Part shown: positions 23,174 through 34,894 of the stretch, piece by piece | How positions within the stretch are numbered: the stretch's first letter is position 1 | Layout of the letters: every line of letters begins with the position of its first letter | Assembly: GCA_003952965.2 (NCBI GenBank) | Contig: CM025850.1 | Coordinates: 38,527,584-38,591,583, forward strand | DNA: 64,000 nt | Direction of reading: 5' to 3' | From: Morella rubra | Taxonomy: Eukaryota > Streptophyta > Magnoliopsida > Fagales > Myricaceae | Position numbers and translations under genes: made by a program | The notes under the pieces: model-generated | Database searches by the model: none | What the model was told of the DNA's origin: nothing | What the model saw: only the letters and a program-made list of their open reading frames with translations

Positions 23174-25589
23174 TGTTGGGGTCCATATCCATAAGATAGA
23201 CTTGGAATAGAAGTAGACTTTAAGTAGAAGTCTACTTGCTCCCCACTTCAAGTTTATCTGGGTTTCTCTTAGGGTTTCTCTTTGTATATTTTCTTATAAA
23301 TAGTGGCTTATGTTACAGGAGAAGGAGTGCGTGAGCATTGGGCAGAAAGAGATAAAGAGAAAAAGCGTGGTGTGGCTATTGTATTGGGCGGGGAGAGTGA
23401 TTTTCTTAAGCTTTCTTAATAAAATTGCTCTCGGGTGGAGGTAGGTCAGATTGAGGGCCGAACCACGTAAATTCTTGGTGTTCCATTCTTTAATTTTCGT
23501 GCCGCTTTTCCCAACAAGTGGTATCAGAGCCTGGTTCGAGAGGCCGGAGTCATTTTTTTGGGTGAAGCAGAGAAGGTCCGAAAATTAAAAGTGGTCCAAT
23601 TGGAGATTAGAGGACACCAGCCTGTAGAGGAGGTCTAGACGAAGCCGGAGGTCGAAACTGCATCGCCGGAGGAGACCGGACGCACCCCCACATGCCGCCA
23701 GAAATTGGAGAACGCCGTCCACACACCACAAGCGCTGAAGAGAGGTAGGGCACGTGTTCCTCACTCGCGTCACGCCTCGCACGCGCAAAGTAGCTGCCCA
23801 CGTGTTATGACACGTCATCATCCACGTCAGCAGCAGTGGGTCCCAGGGTACCACGTCAGCATTGCCACATCGTCCACCACGTCAGCAGAGGGTCCCAGTC
23901 AGCACGACGTCAGCAGAGAATATTTCAGAGAATCAGAATATTCCGGAAGATTCTGATTTTTTGTTCAGTGTGTTTTTTTGCCGGTTCATGGGCTTTTAGG
24001 TCGGTTTTTGAGCAGGTCAGACTGGTTCCCAAGGTTTTGGGCCATCCTAGATCCATTGGTGCAGTCAAAATTTCAAAATTAGGTCTCTATCAGTGTTAAT
24101 TGAGATGGCAGAGAGTATGGTTACTGGTATGATGATGTTGTCTGCTACGAATTACATGAGTTGGAAGCCACGGATGGAGGATATCCTTTATGCAAAGGAT
24201 ATGTACGATCCATTGGAGAACAAGGGCAAGAAACCGGATGGGATTGACGAGGCAAAGTGGAAGAAGATCAACCGGAAAGCTATAGGGTTGATTCGTCAGT
24301 GGATTGGCCAGAGGTATTCCATCACGTAGCCAAAGAGACGAGCGCTTTTGAACTATGGGAGAAGTTGGAGACAATGTACCAGTCAAAGACTTCGCGGAAT
24401 AAAGCGCTACTAATGAGGAGGCTCGTGAATATGAAGCTACGAAACGAGAAGTCAGTGGTGGAACATACCAGTGAGTTCCAAAACCTGATCAATCAATTGA
24501 ACAGCGTCGAAATGAATTTCGACAATGAGGTTCAAGCTTTACTGCTTCTGAGTTCCTTGCCGGATAATTTTTTGAGTTCCTTGCCGGATAATTGGGAGAC
24601 TCTTGTTGTTTCTCTAAAAAATTCAGCACCGAATGGAAAATTGACCATGGAGTTGGTCAAGGATGCTCTATTCAGTGAAGAGGCACGAAGGAAGGAGATG
24701 GAGACTTATGACCACAGTGGATCACAAGCTCTCATCACAGAAAGAGGCAGAGGAAGCAGCTGGAATAACGGAAGCAGCCGAGACAAATCCAAAGGAAAGG
24801 GTTGCAAGATTACCTGTTTCTATTGTGACCAAGAGGGACATATCAAGTGGAATTGTCCAAAGTACAAAGCAGAGAAAGGGAAATCATCAGAAGCCTCAGT
24901 GGTGACTAATGACTCCGACTTCGTGTAGCACACGAAGGTGTTTGGTACCAGCCGGTAGAGATGCAAGAGCAGGGGGAGATACTGTCCTACATGGGTCCGA
25001 TGGTACAAGCAGGGGATGCGGGCACCCTAGGCGGGGGTGTAGGACACTCAGATGGATTGTGGTTGGTCGTCTGGTGACAAGGACGAGGTTGAAGTGCCAG
25101 TAGAAAAAGGATGCAAAGGGTGGTGAGCAAAGGGGAGCAATAGACACAAAAGTTGCAGGAAGGTTCTACTGATGGGAGCCCGGGATGCACTCAACCGAAA
25201 GATGTCAGGAACAGATTCTTCCTTTATGGGTATGGAGGGGGAGATTTGTTGGGGTCCACACCTATAAGATAGACTTGGAATAGAAGTAGATTTTGAGTAG
25301 AAGTCTACTTGCTCCCCACTTCAAGTTTATCTGGGTTTTCTCTTAGGGTTTCTCTTTGTATCTTTTCCTATAAATAGTGGCTTATGTTATAGGAGAAGGA
25401 GTGCGTGAGCATTGGGCAGAGAGAGAGAAAGAGAATAGCGTGATGTGGCTATTGTATTGGGCGGGGAGAATGATTTTCTTAAGCGTTCTTAATAAAATTG
25501 CTCTGGGGTGGACGTAGGCCGGATTGAGGGCCAAACCACGTAAATTTTTGGTGTTCCATTCTTTAATTTTCGTGCCGCTTTTCCCAACA
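23174..25589 (+). mobile_element. Non-autonomous Copia-type LTR element carrying only gag
   Basis: Two direct LTRs of 343 bp lie at 23174-23516 and 25247-25589. Both start TGTTGGGG and end CCCAACA, and the element is flanked by 5-bp duplications AAAGC (23169-23173 and 25590-25594). Just inside the left LTR, TGGTATCAGAGC fits a primer binding site for initiator Met-tRNA, usual for Copia. A purine tract (GGAGGGGGAGA) precedes the right LTR. The interior has a Copia-type gag region at about 24105-24925 with a CCHC zinc knuckle (CFYCDQEGHIKWNC). Protease, integrase and reverse transcriptase are absent. It is a fossil with about one break in gag. By hand I count about 20 substitutions between the LTRs (around 6%), suggesting a few million years. 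Confidence 0.9.
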
Positions 25590-28205
25590 AAAGCCTCCGT
25601 TAAAGTAGCAAATACCTCTCATTGCATCAAGAAAAATATCAACGAAACCCTGATGCAACGTAGATTGTCATAGACCCCCTTTTGGATCAATTGATCACGT
25701 ATTCGCGAACCTCCAGAGGGAACGGATATACAACAAGTATATATTTTGCTTACAAGTGGAAACGAGGTGCTTCAATGGCATTAGACACGACTGAGACAGG
25801 CAAGCCACATCCGGGGTACTGGGTTAGCATGCAAGAATTAAAAAGTACATTTTAAAAGATTATATATTTATATATCGGAGATAATATCATAATAAATATA
25901 AAATTTGATATGATATTATCACCATATAATTAGATAGATATTTTGTTTTAATATAATATATTTTTAAAATCTCAAATATTCAAATTTAAATATAAGAATA
26001 TTATTTTTATCTTACTTTGTATCTTCTCTATAAATAGAAACTATTAACTTGTAATTTGTATAGATTTATAATACAAAATACAATCTAAAAAGATTGATTA
26101 TGATATTATCTCTAATAATATAGAGGTATATATATAAATTGGAGAAATTTTATTTTGTACCCTTGAACTCTCTCTCACTCTCTCTATATATATACATATA
26201 TGCAGTCAACGTCTTTTTAAAGTCTGAATTATCAATTTCTAGTTGCATCAAAATTCAGTGGGATGCCTTAGTACTGACTTTTCCTCCCACCAAAAATGCA
26301 AAAATAGTTGAACATATGCTTCATTCTTTTATTGTATTCATATTTTTGGTCAACAATATAAGCAGGATTAATTCTCCAAAACCTTGTCCCACGTGGACCC
26401 AGCTTAAATAATTAACGAGTCAACACTGCATCATCACAGGGACAAATTAGCAAACTACTTTTTTTTTTATTCTACCTCAGAGACATTGAGTTAGTATACT
26501 ATATATAAAGGAAAATTAATAATACTTGATCCCCTCAATTAGTCGAACGGCCGGAAGTCCCTGTACAAAGAGTGTCACTTTTCCATATTTAAATTATAGT
26601 AACTGAAGAACTTAAATATTTTCGGGGCTAGCCTAAAAAACAAGTCGTTATATTATGATCTTAGGGGAAGCAGATAAACTATTAAAATTTCTGTAGGGCC
26701 TTGAAAGTTTCAAGTCAAATATTGGGCCCCCACCCCCCAAAATAGAAGCTTTCTACCATTGGCTCTGGGCTGCTGTCTCTGTCTGCGTCTGCGTCTGCGT
26801 CTGCGTCTGCTGAATGACGTGCGTTCTATTTTTTTAGTGGTGTTCTTTTTTCTTATAATTTCGGGTGTAGAAATTTTCAGTAAAATAAATAAATTTTAAA
26901 ATTTTTAATTTTTATACATATATATTTTACTTTATACAAATGTTAATAATTTTAATAAAATAAAAATTCTTAAAATTTTAAAAATATTTTTTAAAATTTT
27001 GATAAACGAACGTCTCCTAATATCACAGACAATCTATTTGGCATTAGCCGGATATTGGAAGAACACGAAGAAGATGATGGTAGTTTATGTTTTGTTTTCC
27101 CTCTCAATTATGGTAGCGTATGTTTAATAATAGCATGCAACTGGGCTTCTTTTCAGGGAAAGTTTTCAATTTTCTTTTATGTATAATTAGAATATGCTTA
27201 ATGATAATAGACAACGAAGATAATTCGTTATAATATATATTTTTCTAAGTCCTCTATCATGTCTACTTAATTATTTTTTTTTTTTCTGATTCAACTCTGT
27301 ATTTTATTTTTTAAAATTTCTGAGCTTTCAATTCCGCGCTAAAAAAAATTAATATAATTATTCTAACTGACAATACACTGATTTGGACTTGGAGAGGGGA
27401 GAAAACGGTGACGGAAGTGATCTGGGGGAGCCGGCAGGCTCTTGCCCGATGATTTTTTATTTTTTATTTTTTAAGATGCTAATGTGGACTTTTTAAAATA
27501 ATGTGGCAGGAGACTTGCCGTGTCCCAGATGAGCTGGATCGCTTGTATGGCCTACTGAGTAACATGGCTCTCTAGTCAACAATGAATACGAGTTGTACAC
27601 TTTTTATCTGATAATTTTTGTCCGTCTTTTGACGATGGGATGGGTGATTGGACTAAATTTTCACGGTTCAGTGATTCAGGAACAATTTGGTTCAATTTTA
27701 TATCATTTGGACCAAATTATGTGAAATGCGTGATGAGTTTGGATAGAAATTTTTTTTTTGTTTTTTGTTAAAGATAGCAGATTCTAATGAGATTGATAAA
27801 AGAATTATTAGAATTTATAACAAGATATTAAAGTTTGTTAAAAGATATAAAAGTTTATAAAAAATTGTTTAAAATTATAAAAAAATATTAAATTGGGTGA
27901 AAAAGTAGTTGTAATTTTTTTTTTAAAAAATAATTCTTGACATTCAAAGGCTAAATTTTCACAACGTGAAACTATTTGGAGGCCAAAAGAAAATTATGGC
28001 ATTCTTAGCGGGCCCACACAAACTTTGGTGTGTTGAAATTTTATTACATAAGCATTAACCATGGGGTCTCATTATCAAATATAAAGCTATTCCTACAAAT
28101 AAAGATCTCTTTTTTCCCAAATAGAAAGCCGGCTCGCCGCGGGCCATTTCATTTTCAACAAAGAAGGCGCCGCGTTAAATCGAGCCGCCTGGAAGTCCTC
28201 CTTCC
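25590..28205. repeat. Duplicated intergenic block, copy 1 (right of the Copia insertion)
   Basis: This aligns in order with about 55095-58470, with short gaps, so it is the continuation of the SAUR-WNK intergenic region. Shared strings include GCATCAAGAAAAATATCAAC and GGATCGCTTGTATGGCCTAC. A hexamer repeat (CTGCGT)n lies at about 26781-26810. The match stops at about 28205, just after GAAATCC. In the other copy the WNK-like remnant begins at that point. No gene is evident. Confidence 0.75.
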
Positions 28206-29478
28206 GAAATCCTTCTCGCTGTATTATTTACGGCGGGTTCCCCTTAGACTCGATTTCTTATGGTTCCTATTCTTACACGCGTTTGGCCTTAAAAATTTTA
28301 GTAAAATTTTATGTTGACGCTAAAAAAGAGATGGTATTAAAATTGATGAATGCGTGATGAAAGTAAAAGTATTTTTAGGACTTTTTATTTTTTAATCTTC
28401 AGATTTCAATTTTTAAAATTTTGGTCTTTAAATTTTTTTATTTTTGACAAAAGAACCCTTTTGTCAATGTTCTATCTGCCTTCTTAACAACAATCCCTAC
28501 CACATCAATAAGATGTACACATGGCATAAGTATTACTCCACATCATTCCCAGTTTAGCCTTTGCCATGTCATTCTCGAGTGAGCAAACAAAACTGCGTCG
28601 TCCCCAAATCTGTTTTGCCATGAAGTTTTTGAGTTCGACTATGTTTCTCACACATATTCTCCCAATGGGACTGCAAAAACCAACACGAAACTACAAACGG
28701 CCGAACTACCCAAGAACTGAACCTTAGATCGATGACAGGACACGATAATTCTGTGGTCATAATCTAGGACAATCAAAGTCTGAAGGTCTTCATAAGCGTC
28801 TCTTGTAGAAGAAAAGAATTGGTGGATTTTAGACTACGGGGAGTAATAAAGGGTTTCCATGAACGGCGACGTATGAGGTTGAGGTCTATGACTGTTTGGA
28901 GCTTCAGATTAAGGGAGGTGTCGGTGGTGGAGGGGAACGTCAACTTGAGTTTCCTTCTTTGGTAAGTACGACAATGTTAGGGAGGCATGGAGGGGAGGTG
29001 AAGACGCTTGGGGTGGCATTGGTGCTGGCGGCGGCAGCGGTGTGGGAGAGGGAAGCATGATAGGGAATAAGATGCGTTAGCGTGTTTACAAAGTTCATAT
29101 ATACAGATTACATTTGAGGAGTACAACAGTTTGGGTTGGATTCTGGGGTATACTCCAAAGTTACTCCCTCTTTTCCTATGCCATCTTTCTTTGTCTCTAC
29201 TTGAAAGTTACGATTGCGAAAAAAATTAACTTATCAATTCTCTTTGTTAGATTCCAAGAATTCTTCGATAATCTTCAGGTTCTTGTTCGAATCTCACAAT
29301 CTCGAGATTCCACAATAGTAGCCCAAGTGTTCTGCCTCATTCCTCTCCACGCTCACAACTATCTTAGGGTTTTTCTGAGTTTGATGGCCAACTCTTAAAC
29401 TAACAATTAGTCAATTAGGGTAAACTATCTCATAGCTATCCTTATATATGAAACCCTAGCTGTGATAGTGCGTGTGAT

Positions 29479-30505
29479 TGTTAGGGATCTCAGATCTCGA
29501 CCATAGGATTATATGGTTTTCCATTGACTCCCTTATATTCTTTAATTTTGAATTTTAGGCTTCTACTAATTGTAATCATGTCTATCAACATATTACAATT
29601 TATCATCGAGAATTTGAGATTGATTTGTGAAATCTCTTTTGCTAACAATTTTTCGTTTATTTATCCTTCCACCACACTATATTCTATATGAGCTAATAGG
29701 ACCAGAATATTATTATCGATAAAGTCCCTAGCTCATATAATTCTTAATTTTATAATCTGTAACTCGTTGGACTCTCAATTGTTTCCAAAATAATTTCACA
29801 AATAAATAAATAAATAAATAAATATATATATTAATTTCGAAAAATATTTTCACAAAATTTCTCTGGCCAGAGATTTCTTTTCTCGAGTCCAACCCTATAC
29901 AGATGTACTTGAATATACTATCTCACAAAAAGATTGGTGGATTCTTATTGAGCATTTATACAAACCCAATTATTATATACAAGACCTAACGTTGTCTGGA
30001 ATATTTGATCTAGAAAGATTATCACCAAATGACTCAGTCAGAGTACAAGTACACAACAAACAGATCCATATAAACCTCTAAGTCTAAGGATACAATAAAT
30101 CAATTATGTTAAATACCTTATCAACATCAATGATCACTTCCAGAAGGTATTCATATTTGATCCCGTTTAGTGCATGTACTCTTACATTACACCCACTCGT
30201 TTGCTTAAGGTCACCACTCAATGACTGAGTACATCATCCTATTTAATAGAGGCACAACGAGTGTAAACCTATTTACATAAATATGTACCTTGGTCTAGAA
30301 CAAAACATCAAGTGTACAAGGAACCAAAAAAGCATACTCTCCGCCTTTGATTTATTAATCATTGACATGACTCTTCTACAATGTCAATTAATAATAACCG
30401 TACAACATTTTATGTTACAACATATTACCCAATATAATAAATATAAACATGCGGCATCTAAATAACAATTATTTAGAATAATATTTTTAGGGCATATTTC
30501 TTACA
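29479..30505 (-). mobile_element. Probable solo Copia-type LTR
   Basis: Read on the minus strand it begins TGTAAGAAATATGCCCTAA and ends GATCCCTAACA, the TG...CA form and opening typical of a plant Copia LTR family. It is about 1 kb long with no internal region or second LTR nearby. I found no target-site duplication, so an end may be misplaced or lost. It sits inside the Mutator-like element and is a fossil. Confidence 0.5.
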
Positions 30506-30559
30506 CTACCCAGTCCCAAATCTCTTCTTCTCATCAGCTCTTTTGGGTAGTAATTATGA

Positions 30560-31131
30560 GTTGTGGGCAGCTCTTTTAGCTGCTGTGAAAAATATTTATA
30601 GTGCCATAGATAAGAATATTCGCAGGCAGTTTTTGCTAATTCCTACCCTCCCTCTTCTTGTACATTCAGAGACAAAGTTATTTAATATATAAAGCCACTT
30701 TTGGAGTTCTTTTCAGAAATTGGTTTTCCTTTCTGTTTAAATGCTTACCCATTCCTAGCTTATATGAGTGATCCAGGGAATATCGACATTAATGCTCTGT
30801 TCCAGTCAACTGATGTAATCTATGATTCAAAAACCAATATGCATTATGATAACATGCTTGATGTGCAGATTGATGCTGCATGTGCTACTCTCAAAGATGC
30901 TGGTTTTAAAAAGATGGAAGTCATAGTTACAGAGATTGGGTAGGCTTCATGAGGAGATGAAAATGAAGCTACAACCACAATGGGTATAATGCAAGGACAT
31001 ATGATTATAACCTGCAAAAAAGGCTTGCAAAGAAAAAAGGAACCCCGTTTAGGCCAAAAATGGTGGTGAAAGAATATGTACTTGCAATATTTAATGAAGA
31101 TTTGAAGCATGGGCCAACTTGAGAGAGAAGA
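30560..31131 (+). pseudogene. Captured fragment of a GH17 beta-1,3-glucanase gene
   Basis: The frame around 30740-30943 reads LNAYPFLAYMSDPGNIDINA, LFQSTDVIYDSKTNMHYDNM, then FKKMEVIVTEIG, which matches the middle of plant glucan endo-1,3-beta-glucosidases, including the neighbourhood of the catalytic Glu (VTETGW in the family). A weaker upstream match (AALLAAVKNIYSAIDK, near 30570-30620) fits an earlier part of the domain. Downstream of 30943 the family pattern continues only with frame changes (ASxGDENEA, then RLAKKKGTPFRPK). It ends abruptly at the inner edge of the inverted repeat. There is no N-terminus, signal peptide or stop in place, so it is a gene piece carried by the transposon. 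Confidence 0.75.
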
Positions 31132-31548
31132 GTTTTTGCAGTCCCGTTGGGGGAATACGTGTTAGAAACATAGTCGAACTCAAAAGCTTCATGACGTAGA
31201 TTTGGGGATGACGCAATTTTGTTTGCTCACTCGAGAATGACGTGGCAGGGGCTAAACTGGGAATGATGTAAAGTAATACTTACACTACAAAAAAAATAGG
31301 TCTATAGCGGCAGTCGCTAAAAACACTGCTAAAAACCACCTATAGTGGCGGTCTTTGTAGCAGCGGTTGTTGACTGCCGTAAAGACCCCATTTAGCTACA
31401 TTTTTCAAAAACGCTACTAAAATTTTTACCTTTAGTGGTGGTCTTTTTAGTGGCGGTTGCTGACTGCCGCTATAGACCCCTTTACAAACGCCGCTAAATG
31501 CCTAATTTTTAGCATTATTTTAAAAAAAAACGTTGCTACGGGTGTAAG

Positions 31549-31581
31549 CTATAGTAGCGGTCACTGTGACCGCTACTATAG
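31549..31581. repeat. Near-perfect palindrome in the CACTA subterminal region
   Basis: The 16-nt arm CTATAGTAGCGGTCAC is followed by one T and its exact reverse complement. It consists of two subterminal repeat units facing each other and could be a transposase-binding arrangement. That role is inferred. Confidence 0.8.
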
Positions 31582-32390
31582 GCCTAATTTCTAGTAGCTT
31601 ACATGTCAACAAACGCTGCTATAGATATAAGTGAAAAAAAATAAATATTAATTATAAGTTATTTAATGTTAATAATTATTTTATATATTATTTTATTCCT
31701 TTTAATATATAATTTTATTTTGTCATGTATTTGAAAATTTTATTTTAAGGGACCTACTTAATAAAATATGGAATTAGAAGGAGTGTTATGAAAATTGAAG
31801 TTATTATATGATATATTTTAAATTATACCTATGGTTGTTATGGTAATTGCATATTTATTGACTAAATCTAAGTAGTTTAGAAAACATTATTATCATACTT
31901 ATAATGAGCATATATATTTTGAATAATTAGTAATATAATACTATTTAATTAGGACATATTATTTAATTTCAAACAAAAGATATTGTGATATTAGCTTATG
32001 CAATTAAAGTACATAACTTAATATATGGTCTTAGAGGCTATGATTTAGTCATTAGGTATATAGGTACATACATATAAAGTACTTAAGTTAATTAGCCCAT
32101 ATCATGTATATGATAAACACATATAACAAATCATGCAATGTTAGAGAAAAGAACTATACTTTTAAATTATAAGAATTATATATTATTACTACCAACCTAT
32201 TTTAATTAAGATTATTATACTAGTTATAAAAAAGAGTGTAAAATAATATGCTACGTATTTAATACTAAGTATAAAGATTTTTAAATACTATTACAAATTA
32301 CAACTGATTTTAATTTACTAAAAACACATAACATGTATATAGCTTATTATTAAAAAAACTGGAAACTACAAATTAAAAAAAAAAAGCTCA

Positions 32391-32439
32391 AAACGGTGAG
32401 TTTTGACTTGTCTTAAAAAATTGTCAAAACTCACCGTTT
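32391..32439. repeat. 17-bp perfect inverted repeat
   Basis: The arms AAACGGTGAGTTTTGAC (32391-32407) and its reverse complement (32423-32439) enclose a 15-nt AT-rich loop. It lies just upstream of a C-rich, leader-like stretch before the captured exons. Confidence 0.8.
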
Positions 32440-32830
32440 CTCTTCCTTTGAAAAAACCATTCCCGAACTCCCCGCCCCCCACTTTTGAAAAAACTCACCT
32501 CTCTGTGAAAAAACTCCTGCCCCTTCATTGTCGATAGCCCCTCCTCTTCGTCGAAATCTCTGTTGCTACCCTCCGATTGCTGCACTCACTGTCGCTGCAC
32601 TCACCATCGCTGCCCTCTTCCTCGAAGCTCCAGCCCCTCCTCTTCGTTGATGCTTCAGCCCTTCTCCTCTCAGTCATGCTGGTTCTGTCTGTCTGTCTCT
32701 CTATGGCCTTTCACCTTGCTGCTTTTGTCTCGATTAGGTTTCGATTTACTAACATTTGTTGTTTGATTTTGTTTTCTATTAGGTTCGGATCTTCTAGTGG
32801 GGATTTTAGGGATTTTGTTTTTTGTTAGGT

Positions 32831-33256
32831 GCAGAATCCTTAAGGGAGAGAAGTTTAAAGTTTTACAAAGGATGTCGAAAATATAAGTATGTATACATCT
32901 AGTCCTTTTTATTCTTTGGTAATTTTTAATTTGACATCTCTTTTATGTTGAATTATAATCTTGACGATTTAGAGGAGAATCTTTACAGCGATTTTATTTA
33001 GCACCATGAAAATAAGTTTTGTTATGTGGTTGCTAAAGTTGACCTTCATTGGTGGTTATTTGTTTCATAAAAATCTTTCTTTGTAATCTTATGGACTTTG
33101 GACTTTGGAGGGATTTTAATTTACTAGGATTTGGGTGAACTTTAATTGCCTTTGTATTTCCACGCACAGTGAAAGACATGGGGAGGGATATGACGGGGAC
33201 ATTGCTTTTGCGAGTGCACTAGAATTGTTTGGTGGAGGGCATAATGATCCCATTAC
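32831..33256 (+). pseudogene. Captured exons of an ACAP-type ARF-GAP (AGD3/VAN3-like) gene
   Basis: The first exon (about 32831-32886) reads ESLRERSLKFYKGCRKY, preceded by TTGTTAG and followed by the donor GTATGT. The second (33170 to about 33256, acceptor GCACAG) reads GEGYDGDIAFASALELFGGG then HNDPI. Together they match the start of the BAR domain of plant ACAP-type ARF GTPase-activating proteins such as AGD3/VAN3. The original intron position appears kept. After HNDPI the family sequence is lost. It is a carried gene piece, not a working gene. Confidence 0.78.
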
Positions 33257-33601
33257 TTACCGAGTATCAAGTAAACAAAGAGGTTTCAATAATCAAAAGG
33301 GCAGTTCTTTCCTTTTCTACTGTTTTCTTAGATCTTGAAGTTGAACGGCATGTGTTGTCTTTGTTAATATATATGAACTTAATTAATGCACGTTGTGAAT
33401 TTGAATTTGGCGAAGAAATAACTATGTAATGCGGTTATCTCATTGGGTGGTATTGGGGAGGAATCTCTCCTTAATCCTATGAGAACTAGGTTGACTTGTG
33501 TGGAATTTTCGTATGATGTGATACTCAGAGCCATGACGGAAGCAATAATTGTGCATGGAATGTAAAATGTATGACGTATGGAAATGGCTTCTTTCTTGCA
33601 G

Positions 33602-33657
33602 GATACTTCTTCAGAATGTGTATAATGTATTCAACTGGAAACTCCAAGTATGGCAGG
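33602..33657 (+). other. Candidate captured exon, unidentified
   Basis: The stretch is bounded by a CTTGCAG acceptor and a GTACGT donor. One frame is open and reads GYFFRMCIMYSTGNSKYG. I do not recognise the protein. Confidence 0.3.
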
Positions 33658-34021
33658 TACGTCTACCTCACAGTGGTGATGTATGCTTAAATTTGAGCTA
33701 GTTGTGGGATATCTTAAGAATTTAAGATGCTTTTGGACATGCATTACAATTTGGTTGGAATTATGCTATATCGGTGCTCTTTTGTTTAAGCATATGTTTT
33801 GTTTAAGCTCCTTCATGCACATTACATTACTTTTGACTTGAATTCTTGCTACCTGGATGACAGAAGATCATCTTATGTGTAGAATTCGTCTTCATAAACA
33901 GTCAAATTCGTGGAAAGTACAAGCAACGCTACTAACATGTAGATCTGCTAATGGTGGAATATATTATAGGATTATATATGTATAGAGTGAATTTTGATTA
34001 TTGTCAATGTTATTCTTAAAG

Positions 34022-34497
34022 CTGGCAAGAGATGCGCTGCATGCAGAAGGCTATTCTGTTATTGGAGGTTTTATGTCACCTGTTAATGATGCATATAAGA
34101 AATAGGTATTTAGTTCCTTTTAGCTTGTTGATAGACGTGCAATTTGTAGAGGGAGCTTTCATCACCAAAAGAAGAGTGATGCTCATTGTATACAAATTTC
34201 CCAAACCCTTAAAGCTAATGGCAATTTTAGGAAGTTTGTATCTGTGTTTAATTTTTCCAACTATTACTTGGTTAAATTTATTTATGTTAGTTTTCTTTTT
34301 CATAATTGTTGTCCTCCTGCCCTTGGAAAGTGATGTATCCCAAATTTTTTTGTGGCAAACATTATGGTGGCCTAACAAAGCGGTCACTTGTGTATTTTTT
34401 TAGGGCCTTTTATCTTCTGAACATTGTATACAGCTGTGTCATCTAGCCTGCAAAAGTTTTGAATTTATAATGGTTGATACATGGGAGGTAAATTATT
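34022..34497 (+). pseudogene. Captured exons of an NMN adenylyltransferase (NMNAT) gene
   Basis: The first exon (34022-34105) reads LARDALHAEGYSVIGGFM, then SPVNDAYKK and an in-frame stop just before the donor GTATTT. The second (34404-34497; acceptor TTTTAG, donor GTAAAT) reads GLLSSEHCIQLCHLACKSFE, then FIMVDTWE. These are consecutive segments of plant nicotinate/nicotinamide mononucleotide adenylyltransferase, the NAD-synthesis enzyme, in the right order with an intron between them. The substrate-binding N-terminal GSFNPPT motif is not present. It is a carried gene piece. Confidence 0.8.
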
Positions 34498-34792
34498 ATC
34501 TGTCTCTCTCCTGGGTGTGTGTCTCTTTGAACTTCATTGTTAAATATTTCCTCAAATTAACTCTCCTCAAATTATAGTTAATGCTTGATTCAATAGAACT
34601 ATATTTCACTTTGATATACTTTTTAATGCACACGTGCAAGCCAGAAAACGTTTGATGGTAAGATACTAACATAAATGAAGACTGCTATTAAGTTGATTTT
34701 AAGTGTGTACTAAGCTCTTGTGTTTGTATTTATTTATTTTTATCTTTGTTCATGTCATTACTGTTTATTAATTTTTCAATATTGCAATTGCA

Positions 34793-34894
34793 GACAATGT
34801 TGATGGTGAGGGTGATGATGCTGGTGCTAGTACTGTAGATAGTGTTGATGGTGCAGGTGCAGGCGTTGAAGCTGCTATGGATTTTAAGTTATAG
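34793..34894 (+). other. Possible terminal exon within the CACTA element
   Basis: After a TTGCAG acceptor, one frame reads NVDGEGDDAGASTVDSVDGA, then GAGVEAAMDFKL and a stop. The acidic Gly/Asp/Ala-rich composition suggests the tail of an element-encoded or chimeric product. Origin is unknown. Confidence 0.3.
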
